A stretch of 64,000 nucleotides of DNA from CAYNRA01 sp046293395 (GCA_046293395.1 JBKBOU010000002.1:1-64000), one strand, 5' to 3'; shown: positions 18,508 to 27,800, counted from the first letter of the stretch. Program-made: numbers and translations. Notes: a model not told the origin generated them from the sequence alone.

Positions 18508-19269
18508 TTATATGGACATACGCATCGGAACCTGATTTTCATGCAAAAACTGCTTGAGTACAGGAATTTCTACTTCTTTGAAATGAAAAATACTAGCAGC
18601 TAATCCGGCATCTGCTTTTCCGTGGGTAAAAACGTCCAAAAAATGGAACTCATTTCCAGCACCGCCTGAAGCAATAATTGGGATATTTGCTTGGCTTGAA
18701 ATAGCCGCTGTGAGTTCCAAGGCAAATCCTGCTTTTGTGCCATCGCAATCCATGGAAGTCAATAATATTTCTCCTGCGCCTCTTTCTTCAACTTCTTTTG
18801 CCCAAGCTAAAGTATGTAAAGCAGTTGGTGTTCGCCCGCCGTGTGTGTGTACAATGTCTGTACAATCTATATTTTTTGTATCAATTGCAACCACAATACA
18901 TTGACTACCAAACTCTTGTGCTAATTCCGTGATTAATTCAGGTCTTTTTACAGCAGATGAGTTGATTGATATTTTATCAGCGCCGGCATGTAATAAAGCG
19001 GATACGTCTTCAATCGAACGGATACCTCCACCAACACAAAACGGGATATTGATTGTACGGGCAACTTTGCTTACGAGTGCCAAAAGGGTACTTCGGCCTT
19101 CAATTGTGGCCGTAATATCCAGAAAAACTAGCTCGTCTGCCCCTTGCCTGGCGTATTCAGCCGCCAACTCTACAGCGTCTCCAGCATCCCGTAAATTCAC
19201 AAAATTTGTACCTTTTACGGTTCGTCCTTCTTTAATATCTAAGCAAGGTATAATTCGTTTTGTTAACAT
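18508..19269 (-). CDS. hisF: Imidazole glycerol phosphate synthase, cyclase subunit
   Basis: A 253-residue (beta/alpha)8 barrel. LTKRIIPCLDIKEGRTVKG carries the first catalytic Asp, CVGGGIRSIED forms one phosphate-binding loop and IIASGGAGNEFHF the other. With HisH it makes imidazole glycerol phosphate and AICAR in histidine synthesis. It follows hisA by 17 bases in a hisH-hisA-hisF run. The usual next gene hisIE is not here. lon follows instead, so this histidine cluster is broken or ends at hisF. Confidence 0.97.
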   Translation of the reverse strand: MLTKRIIPCLDIKEGRTVKGTNFVNLRDAGDAVELAAEYARQGADELVFLDITATIEGRSTLLALVSKVARTINIPFCVGGGIRSIEDVSALLHAGADKISINSSAVKRPELITELAQEFGSQCIVVAIDTKNIDCTDIVHTHGGRTPTALHTLAWAKEVEERGAGEILLTSMDCDGTKAGFALELTAAISSQANIPIIASGGAGNEFHFLDVFTHGKADAGLAASIFHFKEVEIPVLKQFLHENQVPMRMSI

Positions 19270-19286
19270 GTAAGAGCTGTTGGATT

Positions 19287-20012
19287 TTAAACAAAAAAAG
19301 TACGGCTAATCTCTGATAAAGTAATTTTACCTTCGTAGATGGCTTTCCCGACGACAACGCCAAAAACGCCCAAATCAGCAAGTTGTTCTAGGTCCGTCAG
19401 TGAACTCACGCCTCCACTGGCAATAATTTGGAGTGTTGGACAATGTGCCTGCATATTTCTATACAATTCAAGTGACGGGCCTTGCAACAAACCATCTTTG
19501 GCTACATCTGTGCTAATGGTATATCGAACCCCTTTTTTAGTCCATTCTTGCACAAAATCATAAATATTTGTCGTCGTTGCTTCTTCCCAACCACCTACAG
19601 CAATTTTTTCATTTTTAGCATCTGCACCAAGAATAATAGCGTCTGCACCGTATATTTCTAACCAATGACGGAATAAGTCAGGATTTTTAACGGCGATGCT
19701 GCCGCCAGTTACTTGTTTGGCGCCGGACTCAAATGCAATGCGAATGTCCGTATCTGACTGTACACCTCCACCAAAATCAATATGTAATTTTGTACGTGAT
19801 GCGATGGTTTCCAGAACATTTGCATTGACAATTTTCTTTGCTTTTGCTCCATCTAAATCAACCAAGTGAAGGCGTGTAAATCCAGCATCTTCAAACATCT
19901 TGGCCACTTCGAGTGGGTTTTCATTGTAGGTTTTCTTCTGGGAATAGTCACCTTGGGTTAATCGAACGCAATGCCCATCGATGAGGTCTATGGCTGGGAT
20001 AACTTGAAACAT
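19287..20012 (-). CDS. hisA: Phosphoribosylformimino-5-aminoimidazole carboxamide ribotide isomerase
   Basis: A 241-residue barrel homologous to HisF. VIPAIDLIDGHCVRLTQGDY contains the catalytic Asp near the N-terminus, HIDFGGGVQSDTDI and IIASGGVSSLTDL are the phosphate loops, and STDVAKDG carries the second Asp. It performs the Amadori isomerisation of ProFAR to PRFAR for HisHF. It is 35 bases downstream of hisH and 17 bases upstream of hisF, presumably cotranscribed. Confidence 0.97.
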   Translation of the reverse strand: MFQVIPAIDLIDGHCVRLTQGDYSQKKTYNENPLEVAKMFEDAGFTRLHLVDLDGAKAKKIVNANVLETIASRTKLHIDFGGGVQSDTDIRIAFESGAKQVTGGSIAVKNPDLFRHWLEIYGADAIILGADAKNEKIAVGGWEEATTTNIYDFVQEWTKKGVRYTISTDVAKDGLLQGPSLELYRNMQAHCPTLQIIASGGVSSLTDLEQLADLGVFGVVVGKAIYEGKITLSEISRTFFV

Positions 20013-20047
20013 AAATCGGTTTTTAAAAAAGAAAGGTAAAAAGAAAA

Positions 20048-20641
20048 TTAGCTCAAACGAAGAAAATTTTCAAGAATTTGTTGCCCGATGTTTCCACTAA
20101 TTTCTGAGTGAAACTGGCAGGCATGAAAATTATCTTTTTGAAGCATAGCCGAATAAGGCAAAACATAATCTGTTTGTGCTACAGTGTAAGGTGATAAAGG
20201 CGCGTAAAAGCTATGGTTGTAATACACATAGGGCTCTTCAGGCAAACCTTCACAAAGTACAGATTTCATATTTGAAAGCGAGTTCCAGCCCGTTTGAGGG
20301 ATTTTGAACCCAGGTTGTGAAGGAAACCGAAGAACGGGCACATCAAAAACGCCAAGGCAAGTGGTATCGCCTTCTTCCGAGTAATTACACAAGAGTTGCA
20401 TACCAACACATGTTCCTAAAAATGGCTGTTTGAGAGTTGGAATTAGGGTATCCAAACCTGTTTCTCGGAGACTTCGCATAGCAGTACTTGCCTCTCCTAC
20501 TCCAGGGAATATGATTTTATCGGCAGATTGAATGGTGTGTGGGTCGTCTGATAGCTCGTAAGAAGCGCCGATTCTATCAAGTGCATACATAACAGACATG
20601 ACGTTGCCTGCATTGTACTTTATAATGACTACGTTTGGCAT
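20048..20641 (-). CDS. hisH: Imidazole glycerol phosphate synthase, glutaminase subunit
   Basis: A 197-residue class I glutamine amidotransferase. The nucleophile Cys lies in FLGTCVGMQLLC and the His and Glu partners in ACQFHSEISG. It supplies ammonia to HisF. It is the first gene of the hisHAF run. Upstream a terminator (20676-20709) separates it from the DUF72 gene, so a promoter should lie within the preceding 50 or so bases, but I did not find a clear TAnnTTTG there. Confidence 0.96.
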   Translation of the reverse strand: MPNVVIIKYNAGNVMSVMYALDRIGASYELSDDPHTIQSADKIIFPGVGEASTAMRSLRETGLDTLIPTLKQPFLGTCVGMQLLCNYSEEGDTTCLGVFDVPVLRFPSQPGFKIPQTGWNSLSNMKSVLCEGLPEEPYVYYNHSFYAPLSPYTVAQTDYVLPYSAMLQKDNFHACQFHSEISGNIGQQILENFLRLS

Positions 20642-20675
20642 AGGAGGAATAAATAACTAAAGTTTGAATTGGTAT

Positions 20676-20709
20676 AAAAAAATAAGACCCGACTAAAAAC
20701 TGTCGGGCC
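20676..20709 (-). terminator. Rho-independent terminator downstream of the DUF72 gene
   Basis: Stem cccgac (20688-20693) / gtcggg (20702-20707), followed on the minus strand by TCTTATTTTTTT. It lies 130 bases beyond the DUF72 stop. Confidence 0.65.
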
Positions 20710-20838
20710 TATTCCTTCGCTAAATTTGCTAGGAAAATTCTTTACACACTTAGCGGTTATTTAATTGTCCCAAAACAACAAGATTGCTCTTGCAATTTGA
20801 TGCAAGTTAACACCTTTTTTTATTCTACGCAAGTATTT

Positions 20839-21738
20839 TTAAAATAATTTACTTTGCGTCACTTTTGGTTTCCAATGTATCTGTGGGATACCCGCTTGTA
20901 ACTTTTCGTTCAAATGGGAAATCCAGAAATCTGCCAGCTCAGGTGCTTGTTCATTATCTCCACAATGAACAAATATAAATACCTTATTTACAGTACGTAA
21001 CGTCCAATCTTTCAATTTTGTTTCAATCCAATCCAATGTACGTTTGTAGTCTGTGGGATGTAAATCATTTCCTACAAAACGCAGCATACACGTATCGTTC
21101 GTCACGGACATGTGCAAAACATCACGGCGACCTGAGACATCAGACAATACCAAACCTACGCACTTTTGCTGCAAAATCTTGCAAACTTCTTCCCACGTCC
21201 CTTCTTTCTTAAACCAATCTGGGTGGCGAAATTCAACAGAAATGGAAAAATCACTTGGTAATTTATCCAAATAGCTTTCGAGTATCGACAACCTATTGGG
21301 GCCAAACACGGGAGGAAGCTGTAGAAAACAAGTACCTAAATTTGTGCCTAATCCTTGCATACGTTCTATGAATAAACGTGTTTGCTCTTCAGCACCGACC
21401 AATTGTAAGTCATGCGAAATTTGCTGCGGAAATTTAGGACAAAACAAAAAGTCTTTTGGAACAGATTCTTTCCAACGTTGCACCGTTTTTTCAGAAGGAA
21501 TTTGGTAATGCGTTACGTTCAGCTCAATGGTTGAGAATTGTATCGCATATTGCCGTAAAAAATCGCCTTCTTTTGCATCGTACGTATATATTTTCCCCGT
21601 CCAAGCGGGCTGATTCCAAATTGGCAGCCCTACATACCACTGGACTGGTTGAGCAATATTCTTTTTTTCGGACAGAAACCTATCTTTCGGTAGGTTAAAA
21701 TCAACATTATCTACATTGGGTAGCTTTCCAAAGTCCAC
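20839..21738 (-). CDS. DUF72-family TIM-barrel protein
   Basis: A 299-residue protein matching DUF72: an N-terminal YVGLPIWNQPAWTGKIY, FSTIELNVTHYQIPSE, FCPKFPQQISHD, SISVEFRHPDWF, and a C-terminal VFIFVHCGDNEQAPELADF. DUF72 barrels resemble xylose-isomerase/endonuclease IV folds, but their activity is not established. The protein is probably cytoplasmic (no signal peptide). The GH13-like gene ends 99 bases upstream on the same strand, so the two could be cotranscribed. Confidence 0.88.
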   Translation of the reverse strand: MDFGKLPNVDNVDFNLPKDRFLSEKKNIAQPVQWYVGLPIWNQPAWTGKIYTYDAKEGDFLRQYAIQFSTIELNVTHYQIPSEKTVQRWKESVPKDFLFCPKFPQQISHDLQLVGAEEQTRLFIERMQGLGTNLGTCFLQLPPVFGPNRLSILESYLDKLPSDFSISVEFRHPDWFKKEGTWEEVCKILQQKCVGLVLSDVSGRRDVLHMSVTNDTCMLRFVGNDLHPTDYKRTLDWIETKLKDWTLRTVNKVFIFVHCGDNEQAPELADFWISHLNEKLQAGIPQIHWKPKVTQSKLF

Positions 21739-21837
21739 ATTTAACGAGTTGTACTCCGTTTATAAATTCAAAATAGAGGAAAATGTTTTAAAATTCAAAG
21801 AAAATAAATCAAACTACGACCAACACCCAAAAAGTGC

Positions 21838-23913
21838 CTATACCTTCTTTTTTTTCTTATTCAAAGGGACTTTTTGTTCTTCTATTTGAGGGAGAATGTC
21901 CTTCTTTTTTATCCCATTTACTGCATAAATAAAACAAGGAAAATCGCCTGTTTCTTCCGAGTAAGCCATCCATAAATTGGCATCAAAGTAAGGAGTAATG
22001 TATTCCAGCACTTTTTCTTGTTCAAATGCGTGTTTGTCACCCAGAAATGCAACAAAAATAAAAGTTGGGTTCACTTCCTGAGTCCAAACAAAATACGTTT
22101 GATCCAGATGTAAAGGAGAAAGCCATCGTGTTTTTCTTCCTTCAAAACCAACAAAATGCATATCCGCCCAGGTACGGATTTCATTCAAAAGAGCGAACTG
22201 CTGTCCGTTTTGTCCCCAAAGAAAAGGTCCATGAGTGACTTTGTCTTCTTCTTTATCATCCTGAATTTGAAAAACATAGAGTTTCGAATACTCTTCGTTT
22301 TTTCCACGCATCAGGTGTTTATTTCGGGTTTCAAAACCGAGAGACATATAACTTGGCATATCTGCGAGGAAAATACCGACGAAATAGCGCAAATGATTGG
22401 CGTGTGTATAGAAGGAATCAAAGCGGGGGTCATCTTTGTCGGCAGTAATCATGGTGAGACATGGTGCGAACGTTCTTTTTTGCTTTAATTCAATGTATTC
22501 AACAAATTTTTGTTTGAAATCAAGGCTAGAAACGGCACTTGCTTGTAAGTCTCCGAGCGTAGTTTCTGCCTCGATAGCTTCTAGGTGATCGAGTTCATCG
22601 CCGTAACCCATTTCATTGGGTGGTGCCAAAAAAGTTTCTGCGTAAAAGGCAAAGTAGCTAACTCCCTTTGCTTGAATGAATTTTTTAATGTAACCAAGCG
22701 GGTCGTAAAAAGTCGGTACTGGATTGGGTACGCCTGTTGGTCTGGGTTGAACATGCGCCATATCCCCACGCATAAAATCGAGATTGAATTGTTGTTGACA
22801 TTCAAAATACTTTTGCGAAATATATTCCCAGGCTGCTACATTGGGTCTGTCAAAATCAAGCTCCCAGCTATTTTCTTTGTTGGCAAATAGTTTGTAACGT
22901 GTCAGTGGCCCGAAAACACGAGACATGGCTTGTGGTTCATTAAACTCATACGTGTACCAGCGATTACCCAGATGATCCAGCACAAAGTCAGCAGGATTGA
23001 TGTGCAAACCTCTGTAAGGCGGCGCCATTGTCATGGGCAATGTTTCCAAACCATGATATAGAATTTCTTGCATGAGTTGCATACGTCTGTTGAGTCTGCC
23101 TTGTGTGTCATGAACAGCACCGAAAAGAATTTCAAAGCGTTGAGCATCACTCAAAATACGACAAGTAGGGTCAAAGAACAAATTGGACGAAATGGACAAC
23201 GAAGCACCGTTTGCTGTACCATTTCTTTGTAAAAATTGCCAGATAACGTTTTCAACTTCCTGAGATAGCGCATCGGAAAAATCAACAATTTGTGCTTCTT
23301 GGCGGCGAACCCATTCAAAGAAACGGGGATAGACGAGCGTCACTTCAGAAAAACGATCGGTATGCGGAATAACATCCATTCCCACTTTTTTACCCATCAA
23401 ATGCAGCAGATTAACAACTGCTTTGAGTTGTTTTTCAACGGTATTTAATGCGGGTACGACCGTGGCTAATTCATAATTAAAAAAGGCAGGATTGATATTC
23501 CAGCTTACTTTTCCGTAGAGACTCCCTACAACGCCTGGCTCCCAGATAGGCAATAAATGGATGGAATCTTGGCTTTCGGGTAGTGTAAGTGCATATTTGA
23601 CGACATGAAAAAAAGAGTGAATTGTCCGGACATTCACACCGACCATATTGGTTTGCTTCATCCAATCACCTGACTTTGCGCTGTGCAAAGGCGAGGGTTG
23701 GGTAAAATCTGGACGCAAACAATTTTGGACTGCCTCCATCCCAAAACGATTGTGCAATACAGAAAGAACATCAAAGATGGACAATTGAACAGCGACTTCG
23801 GGTGGGAGATGTGCTAGAAAAGAAACAGACTTTTTTTGATAGCTTTCTTTTATTTGATAGAAATTATTCCTCCACTCCGTTAATGGAGCGAGTTCATTGG
23901 TAGAGTCAAGCAT
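21838..23913 (-). CDS. Uncharacterised GH13-like (alpha-amylase superfamily) protein
   Basis: A 691-residue cytoplasmic-looking protein without a signal peptide. Segments can be placed on the four GH13 motifs in order: GMDVIPHT (about 178-184, motif I), DFMRGDMAH with an RxD nucleophile candidate Asp384 (motif II), FYAETF with acid/base candidate Glu426 (motif III), and TADKDDPRF (490-498, motif IV, Asp instead of the usual His-Asp). A substrate-facing YEFNEPQ lies near 322. Overall similarity to standard amylases is low, so the activity and substrate (glycogen, trehalose or another glucan) are unknown. It has a good promoter of its own (23940-23968). Confidence 0.6.
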   Translation of the reverse strand: MLDSTNELAPLTEWRNNFYQIKESYQKKSVSFLAHLPPEVAVQLSIFDVLSVLHNRFGMEAVQNCLRPDFTQPSPLHSAKSGDWMKQTNMVGVNVRTIHSFFHVVKYALTLPESQDSIHLLPIWEPGVVGSLYGKVSWNINPAFFNYELATVVPALNTVEKQLKAVVNLLHLMGKKVGMDVIPHTDRFSEVTLVYPRFFEWVRRQEAQIVDFSDALSQEVENVIWQFLQRNGTANGASLSISSNLFFDPTCRILSDAQRFEILFGAVHDTQGRLNRRMQLMQEILYHGLETLPMTMAPPYRGLHINPADFVLDHLGNRWYTYEFNEPQAMSRVFGPLTRYKLFANKENSWELDFDRPNVAAWEYISQKYFECQQQFNLDFMRGDMAHVQPRPTGVPNPVPTFYDPLGYIKKFIQAKGVSYFAFYAETFLAPPNEMGYGDELDHLEAIEAETTLGDLQASAVSSLDFKQKFVEYIELKQKRTFAPCLTMITADKDDPRFDSFYTHANHLRYFVGIFLADMPSYMSLGFETRNKHLMRGKNEEYSKLYVFQIQDDKEEDKVTHGPFLWGQNGQQFALLNEIRTWADMHFVGFEGRKTRWLSPLHLDQTYFVWTQEVNPTFIFVAFLGDKHAFEQEKVLEYITPYFDANLWMAYSEETGDFPCFIYAVNGIKKKDILPQIEEQKVPLNKKKKKV

Positions 23914-23939
23914 ACTTCATTGATTATCATAGGTTAGGA

Positions 23940-23968
23940 CAAAGTTACGAATTGGGCAAATAGCCAAA
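23940..23968 (-). promoter_or_regulatory. Promoter of the GH13-like gene
   Basis: On the minus strand TTTG (23965-23968), 17 bases, then TAACTTTG (23940-23947), ending 26 bases before the ATG. Both Bacteroidota boxes are present. Confidence 0.6.
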
Positions 23969-24089
23969 AAGAAACGGGCGATTTTTAATTCGTTGAATAA
24001 AATTAAAAAAAAGTTTGTCTAAAAAAATCCAAACGAGAAGAACTGACGTATCTGTTCATGTCCCTTAAATAAAAAACAAACTTTAGATT

Positions 24090-24641
24090 ATGAAAAAGAC
24101 AACCATTTTAGCTGCTATCTGCCTATCAATCGGGAGCTTTGCTGCACAAGCACAAACAGTTTTAGTAGGAACTGAGGCAATGTACCCAACGAAAGATATC
24201 GTGGACAACGCGGTAAAATCAAAGTCACATACAACGCTTGTAGCGGCGGTTTCAGCGGCAGGGCTTGTAGAAACATTGAAAACGGCTGGCCCATTCACAG
24301 TTTTTGCTCCTGTGAATGATGCGTTTGAAAACCTTCCAGCAGGTACTGTTGAGACGCTTTTGAAACCAGAAAATAAAACTACATTGACAAAGGTACTTAC
24401 CTACCATGTTGTAGCGGGCAAATTTGATTTCGATGCGATTGCTGCTGCTATTAAGAAAGGAAACGGAAAAGCTTCCTTGAAAACAGTAAGCGGTGGAACT
24501 TTAGAGGCTATGATGAATGGCTCACACAATATTGTCGTAAAAGACGAGAACGGAAACGTGGCTAACATCACCACGTACGATGTGTATCAAAAAAATGGAG
24601 TTATCCATGTTTTAGATAGCGTCGTTTTACCAAAGATGTAA
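24090..24641 (+). CDS. Secreted fasciclin (FAS1) domain protein
   Basis: A 183-residue protein with a signal peptide (KKTTILAAICLSIGSFAAQAQ) and one FAS1 domain. The two conserved FAS1 blocks are visible: GPFTVFAPVNDAFENLPAGT and LTYHVVAGKFD, with VIHVLDSVVLPK closing the fold. FAS1 domains mediate adhesion or matrix binding on the cell surface. It is a single gene with its own terminator. Confidence 0.95.
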   Translation: MKKTTILAAICLSIGSFAAQAQTVLVGTEAMYPTKDIVDNAVKSKSHTTLVAAVSAAGLVETLKTAGPFTVFAPVNDAFENLPAGTVETLLKPENKTTLTKVLTYHVVAGKFDFDAIAAAIKKGNGKASLKTVSGGTLEAMMNGSHNIVVKDENGNVANITTYDVYQKNGVIHVLDSVVLPKM

Positions 24642-24680
24642 TATTGCTTATTCCTTTTGTTAGTTAATTGTCCCTTACAC

Positions 24681-24722
24681 AAAACGGGTGGTTCCTCCAA
24701 GAATCACCCGTTTTCCTTTTTG
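24681..24722 (+). terminator. Rho-independent terminator of the fasciclin gene
   Basis: Stem aaaacgggtggttc (24681-24694) / gaatcacccgtttt (24701-24714) with one mismatch, then TCCTTTTTGTT, 40 bases after the stop. Confidence 0.85.
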
Positions 24723-24738
24723 TTATATTTCGTTGCGG

Positions 24739-25470
24739 TTATTTCGAGTAAAAAAACGAAAAAATTTGTGCAATAGCTGTTGCTACAATCACAGATAAAA
24801 CAAGGTAACGAAAGATTTTTTCATTTATCTTTTGAAGAATTAATTTACCCAAATAGCTACCTAATAAGCTGATAATCAATAAAAAAGGAAGCAAAATAAT
24901 AAATTCTCTCAAAAAATAACCGTTCGAAACATAAACGACTGCGCGTGAAAAGTCAACGCCTAAATCAATGAGCGCAGAGGTAGCAATGAATAAATCTTTG
25001 GGAAGTTGAAAGGCTGCCAGGGTCATGCCGCGAATTGCGCCTCCTGTACCTGCTATTCCTGCCAAAAAGCCCGAAGCAATGCCGCCCAAATACAAATTTG
25101 AATCTGTTTGACGGAGCGTTTTGTTAAAATTTAAAATGAGATGGATTGCCACACCGACCAACGCGATGTTCATTCCAAGCTCAATTTGTTTCGTAGGCAA
25201 AAAGGTGGTAAGATAAGCACCTAAAATAACACTGATAACAGCTGGGATACCTAATTTCCAGGCGATTTTCCAGTCGATACCTTTCCGAAAAAGAAAAATC
25301 TTGGAAATATTACTAAAGACGTGGAATACGGCAGTGATGCCAAGGACAGACTTAAAATCAAAAAATAAGGCAGCGAGCGGCACAAACAAGATGGACGAGC
25401 CGAAGCCAGAAATCGTACCTAGAATTTCTGCCACAAGGGCAAGTGCTAAAAAAAGAGGGTATTTTTCCAT
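24739..25470 (-). CDS. TauE/SafE-family membrane permease (second copy in the window)
   Basis: About 243 residues with roughly eight membrane helices and the two TauE/SafE half-repeats (GTISGFGSSILFVPLAALFF near the start, GFLAGIAGTGGAIRGMTLAAF in the middle). It is clearly diverged from the permease at 2582-3319, and no ModE-type operator is seen upstream, so a different substrate or regulation is likely. Start placed at the ATG at 25470. An in-frame TTG at 25506 would add 12 residues without family support. Confidence 0.88.
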   Translation of the reverse strand: MEKYPLFLALALVAEILGTISGFGSSILFVPLAALFFDFKSVLGITAVFHVFSNISKIFLFRKGIDWKIAWKLGIPAVISVILGAYLTTFLPTKQIELGMNIALVGVAIHLILNFNKTLRQTDSNLYLGGIASGFLAGIAGTGGAIRGMTLAAFQLPKDLFIATSALIDLGVDFSRAVVYVSNGYFLREFIILLPFLLIISLLGSYLGKLILQKINEKIFRYLVLSVIVATAIAQIFSFFYSK

Positions 25471-25554
25471 GAACCAAAAGGCATTACATTGATTTGTTGC
25501 CTGCAAGTTGGTTCATTTTTAAGAAAAATACCATTCATCTTCTTCTTTACGGGC

Positions 25555-26400
25555 TTAATTCTGCGAAGAGCTACTATCCCATTGGTTGCGAATAGTCATT
25601 TTCTCTTCTGCTTTGTAGGTAAAATGCGCATCTTCTTCTGTGGAATCCAGAGAAATATCTGTCTCTAATTTATATGAAAAATCTAGGCTCAGAATACGTT
25701 TGGAGGAGATTTCGTAGGTGCAGACTCCAAAATACGTATGTTCTTTGATAAAATCTGTATTTGGGCTCTGGACGGATAGCGTTTCTGTTACCAAACGCCC
25801 CCTGAAAAAAACTTTTTTGTGTGTAGCTGTTTGGCTGATTAGCTCAAAATCATGCAAGTACTTACCTCGTCCGTCCACCAAAACGGTATCTGTCCAACGA
25901 GTGGCAGACGAATCTTGAAAATAAATGGTGGATAATGCGTGAATTGGGTGAAAAATGGGTTTGTATCCAACAAAAAAAGAAGCCTTGTATCCAGAAGATT
26001 CCTTGATACTTGCCTTTTTATCACCTTCCCGAAACATGAGTTTGACTGGTGAGTTTATCTGTTGTAGCATTCCCTCATATATATTCTTTTCTTCTTCGTC
26101 TGTTGGGATAGATGCTTCTGTATCAACCCAAAAACTGCGTCCATTTACATCTTCCATGGAATCATACAAAATATGTCTTTGGGCTTTTGTCTTGTTAATT
26201 TGTATGTTTTCTATTCCCTTATTTTGGCAATGCTGTATCTCAAAAACTTCGACAGATTTCACGGTATCGGCAGGAAGATCTGGATTCATTCGTACAACAG
26301 TAACCGTCTGCATGAGTTGCCCTTTGGATATACCTTTGGGACATTGAGCGGATACAAGAAGCGTAAATACGGAGAAAATAAACGAAAGTGACGTTTTCAT
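25555..26400 (-). CDS. Secreted protein of unknown family, paralogue of the upstream gene
   Basis: A 281-residue protein with a signal peptide (KTSLSFIFSVFTLLVSA, then QCPKG). It is clearly homologous to the gene 43 bases upstream (26444-27268): both have a Gln-Cys start, LMQ(T/S)VR, a central (D/N)SP(V/I)(K/R) block, Y(K)ASFFVGYKPIFHPIHALSTIYFQD-like text and a C-terminal (T)Y.G(V/T)CTY element. No named domain was recognised. Two Cys (after the signal and in HCQNKG) pair with equivalents in the paralogue and may form a disulfide. Function unknown. Confidence 0.8.
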   Translation of the reverse strand: MKTSLSFIFSVFTLLVSAQCPKGISKGQLMQTVTVVRMNPDLPADTVKSVEVFEIQHCQNKGIENIQINKTKAQRHILYDSMEDVNGRSFWVDTEASIPTDEEEKNIYEGMLQQINSPVKLMFREGDKKASIKESSGYKASFFVGYKPIFHPIHALSTIYFQDSSATRWTDTVLVDGRGKYLHDFELISQTATHKKVFFRGRLVTETLSVQSPNTDFIKEHTYFGVCTYEISSKRILSLDFSYKLETDISLDSTEEDAHFTYKAEEKMTIRNQWDSSSSQN

Positions 26401-26443
26401 AAGATGTAGGAAAATGGGTTTTATGGACTATTTTGGAAATGTG

Positions 26444-27268
26444 TTAGGGTTGTATATTTTGTAACTCAACGCGCTCATGATAACTTACTTGCGTAACAAA
26501 AGGCCTGGAAGGTTCTCCAATTTGTATGGCTTCTTCCGCAGTATAAGTGTAATTCATTTCTCGAATTATCCCCGTTTGCAGATGGTATGTACACGTTCCG
26601 GAGTATGAATGTTGGCTAATGGGGGTAAAAGCAGATTTGATTTGTTTCTCTTTTTTGCTTGGCGGACTAAGTTCACCTTTAAAAAAAACAGTTTTGGTAG
26701 AATCATTTTTTGAAATTTCCTCGAATGAATTTCTGTACTGACCAACACCAGCAACTTCTACGGTATTTTTCCATCGCTCGGCAGCAACATCCTCAAACTG
26801 AATCGTTGACAATATTGGAACTGGATGAAGAATGGGTTGAAAACCAATGAAATAATCCGCTTTAAAAACAGCGGTTTCTTTTATCTCAGCTGTTTTTTCC
26901 TGAGGTTTATACGTAACTCGAATCGGAGAATTTAATTGAGAAACATAGTTTTCGTAGATGGATTTTTGGCTTTCTTCTGTCGGGATTGCGCCCCGTGTAT
27001 CTATTGTAAATTCTTGTGCGGGCGACTCGTCTATCGCATCTATTGCAATAAATTGGCGCATAGATTTTTTGGAGACTGTCAGTTTCTCCGTTGTTTCTTC
27101 TTTGCATGACGTAATCTCATACGTTGCGAAAGTACGTTCTTGCTTCTCTTGGCTATTGGGTGACAATGTACGAACCGACTGCATGAGTTTGGAGGCTTCC
27201 CCGTTTTTGCATTGCGCTGACGTGCAATAAGATAGAAAAAACAAGAGTATGAATTGGCTGATTTTCAT
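26444..27268 (-). CDS. Secreted protein of unknown family, paralogue of the downstream gene
   Basis: A 274-residue protein with a signal peptide (KISQFILLFFLSYCTSA, then QCKNG). It shares with its neighbour the block YFIGFQPILHPVPILSTIQFED, the IPTEESQKSIYE region and the C-terminal YSGTCTYHLQTG. The tandem arrangement and same strand point to gene duplication. It is divergent from the two small secreted peptides at 27355. No enzyme motif is visible, and the role is unknown. Confidence 0.8.
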   Translation of the reverse strand: MKISQFILLFFLSYCTSAQCKNGEASKLMQSVRTLSPNSQEKQERTFATYEITSCKEETTEKLTVSKKSMRQFIAIDAIDESPAQEFTIDTRGAIPTEESQKSIYENYVSQLNSPIRVTYKPQEKTAEIKETAVFKADYFIGFQPILHPVPILSTIQFEDVAAERWKNTVEVAGVGQYRNSFEEISKNDSTKTVFFKGELSPPSKKEKQIKSAFTPISQHSYSGTCTYHLQTGIIREMNYTYTAEEAIQIGEPSRPFVTQVSYHERVELQNIQP

Positions 27269-27354
27269 TTTTTATTCTATTTTTCTTGCAAATGAAAAAA
27301 AAAAAATAGAATTGCAAGTCAAATGAAAGTGTCCAAATAAAAACATGTAATTTT

Positions 27355-27564
27355 ATGAAAACAATTTATCTTACAATTCTACTTCTATGTATCTTTACTT
27401 CAAGTACTTACGCAAGAAAATCTAGTTCCAAAACAGTAAATGCAAAGGCAAGTTTCGCAAGATGTGGCGCTTGGCATGATACACTTGGAAGAAACGGTTC
27501 TGTAATCGGACGTTGGAGGGACTGCGGTTCTTATTATCAAATTCAAACTTATAATCATAAATAA
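27355..27564 (+). CDS. Small secreted cysteine-containing peptide, copy 1
   Basis: A 69-residue precursor with a signal peptide (KTIYLTILLLCIFTSSTYA). The mature part of about 50 residues contains two cysteines in the pattern C-G-A-W-H-D ... R-N-G ... IGRWRDC. This is shared with the next gene (C-S-P-F-W-H-S ... S-N-G ... IGRWRKC), so the pair is a real family, not random reading frames. The two Cys, 24 residues apart, could form one disulfide. I do not recognise the family. Confidence 0.75.
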   Translation: MKTIYLTILLLCIFTSSTYARKSSSKTVNAKASFARCGAWHDTLGRNGSVIGRWRDCGSYYQIQTYNHK

Positions 27565-27567
27565 TAA

Positions 27568-27777
27568 ATGAAAACAACTCTAATAACAATCCTCCTGATC
27601 ATAGCAGCAAGTTCAAATATTGTTGCTAAAAAAGTCAAAAAACAATCAACACAGACGCAAAGTTCTGTCTTTATTTGTTCTCCATTTTGGCATTCCATCC
27701 GAAGTAATGGTACAGGTGAAGAAATAGGAAGATGGAGAAAATGTAGCTGGGGAAGAGAAACACAAGTTTATAAATAA
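27568..27777 (+). CDS. Small secreted cysteine-containing peptide, copy 2
   Basis: Also 69 residues, starting 4 bases after the stop of copy 1, with a signal peptide (KTTLITILLIIAASSNIVA) and a basic, Gln/Thr-rich linker. The C-terminal half repeats the copy 1 motif: WHS, SNG, then EIGRWRKC and a Q-V-Y end. Tandem duplication is the simplest explanation. A receptor-like outer-membrane protein begins 24 bases downstream, probably in the same transcript. Confidence 0.75.
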   Translation: MKTTLITILLIIAASSNIVAKKVKKQSTQTQSSVFICSPFWHSIRSNGTGEEIGRWRKCSWGRETQVYK

Positions 27778-27800
27778 ATAATTAAATCAACATCCTTCAT

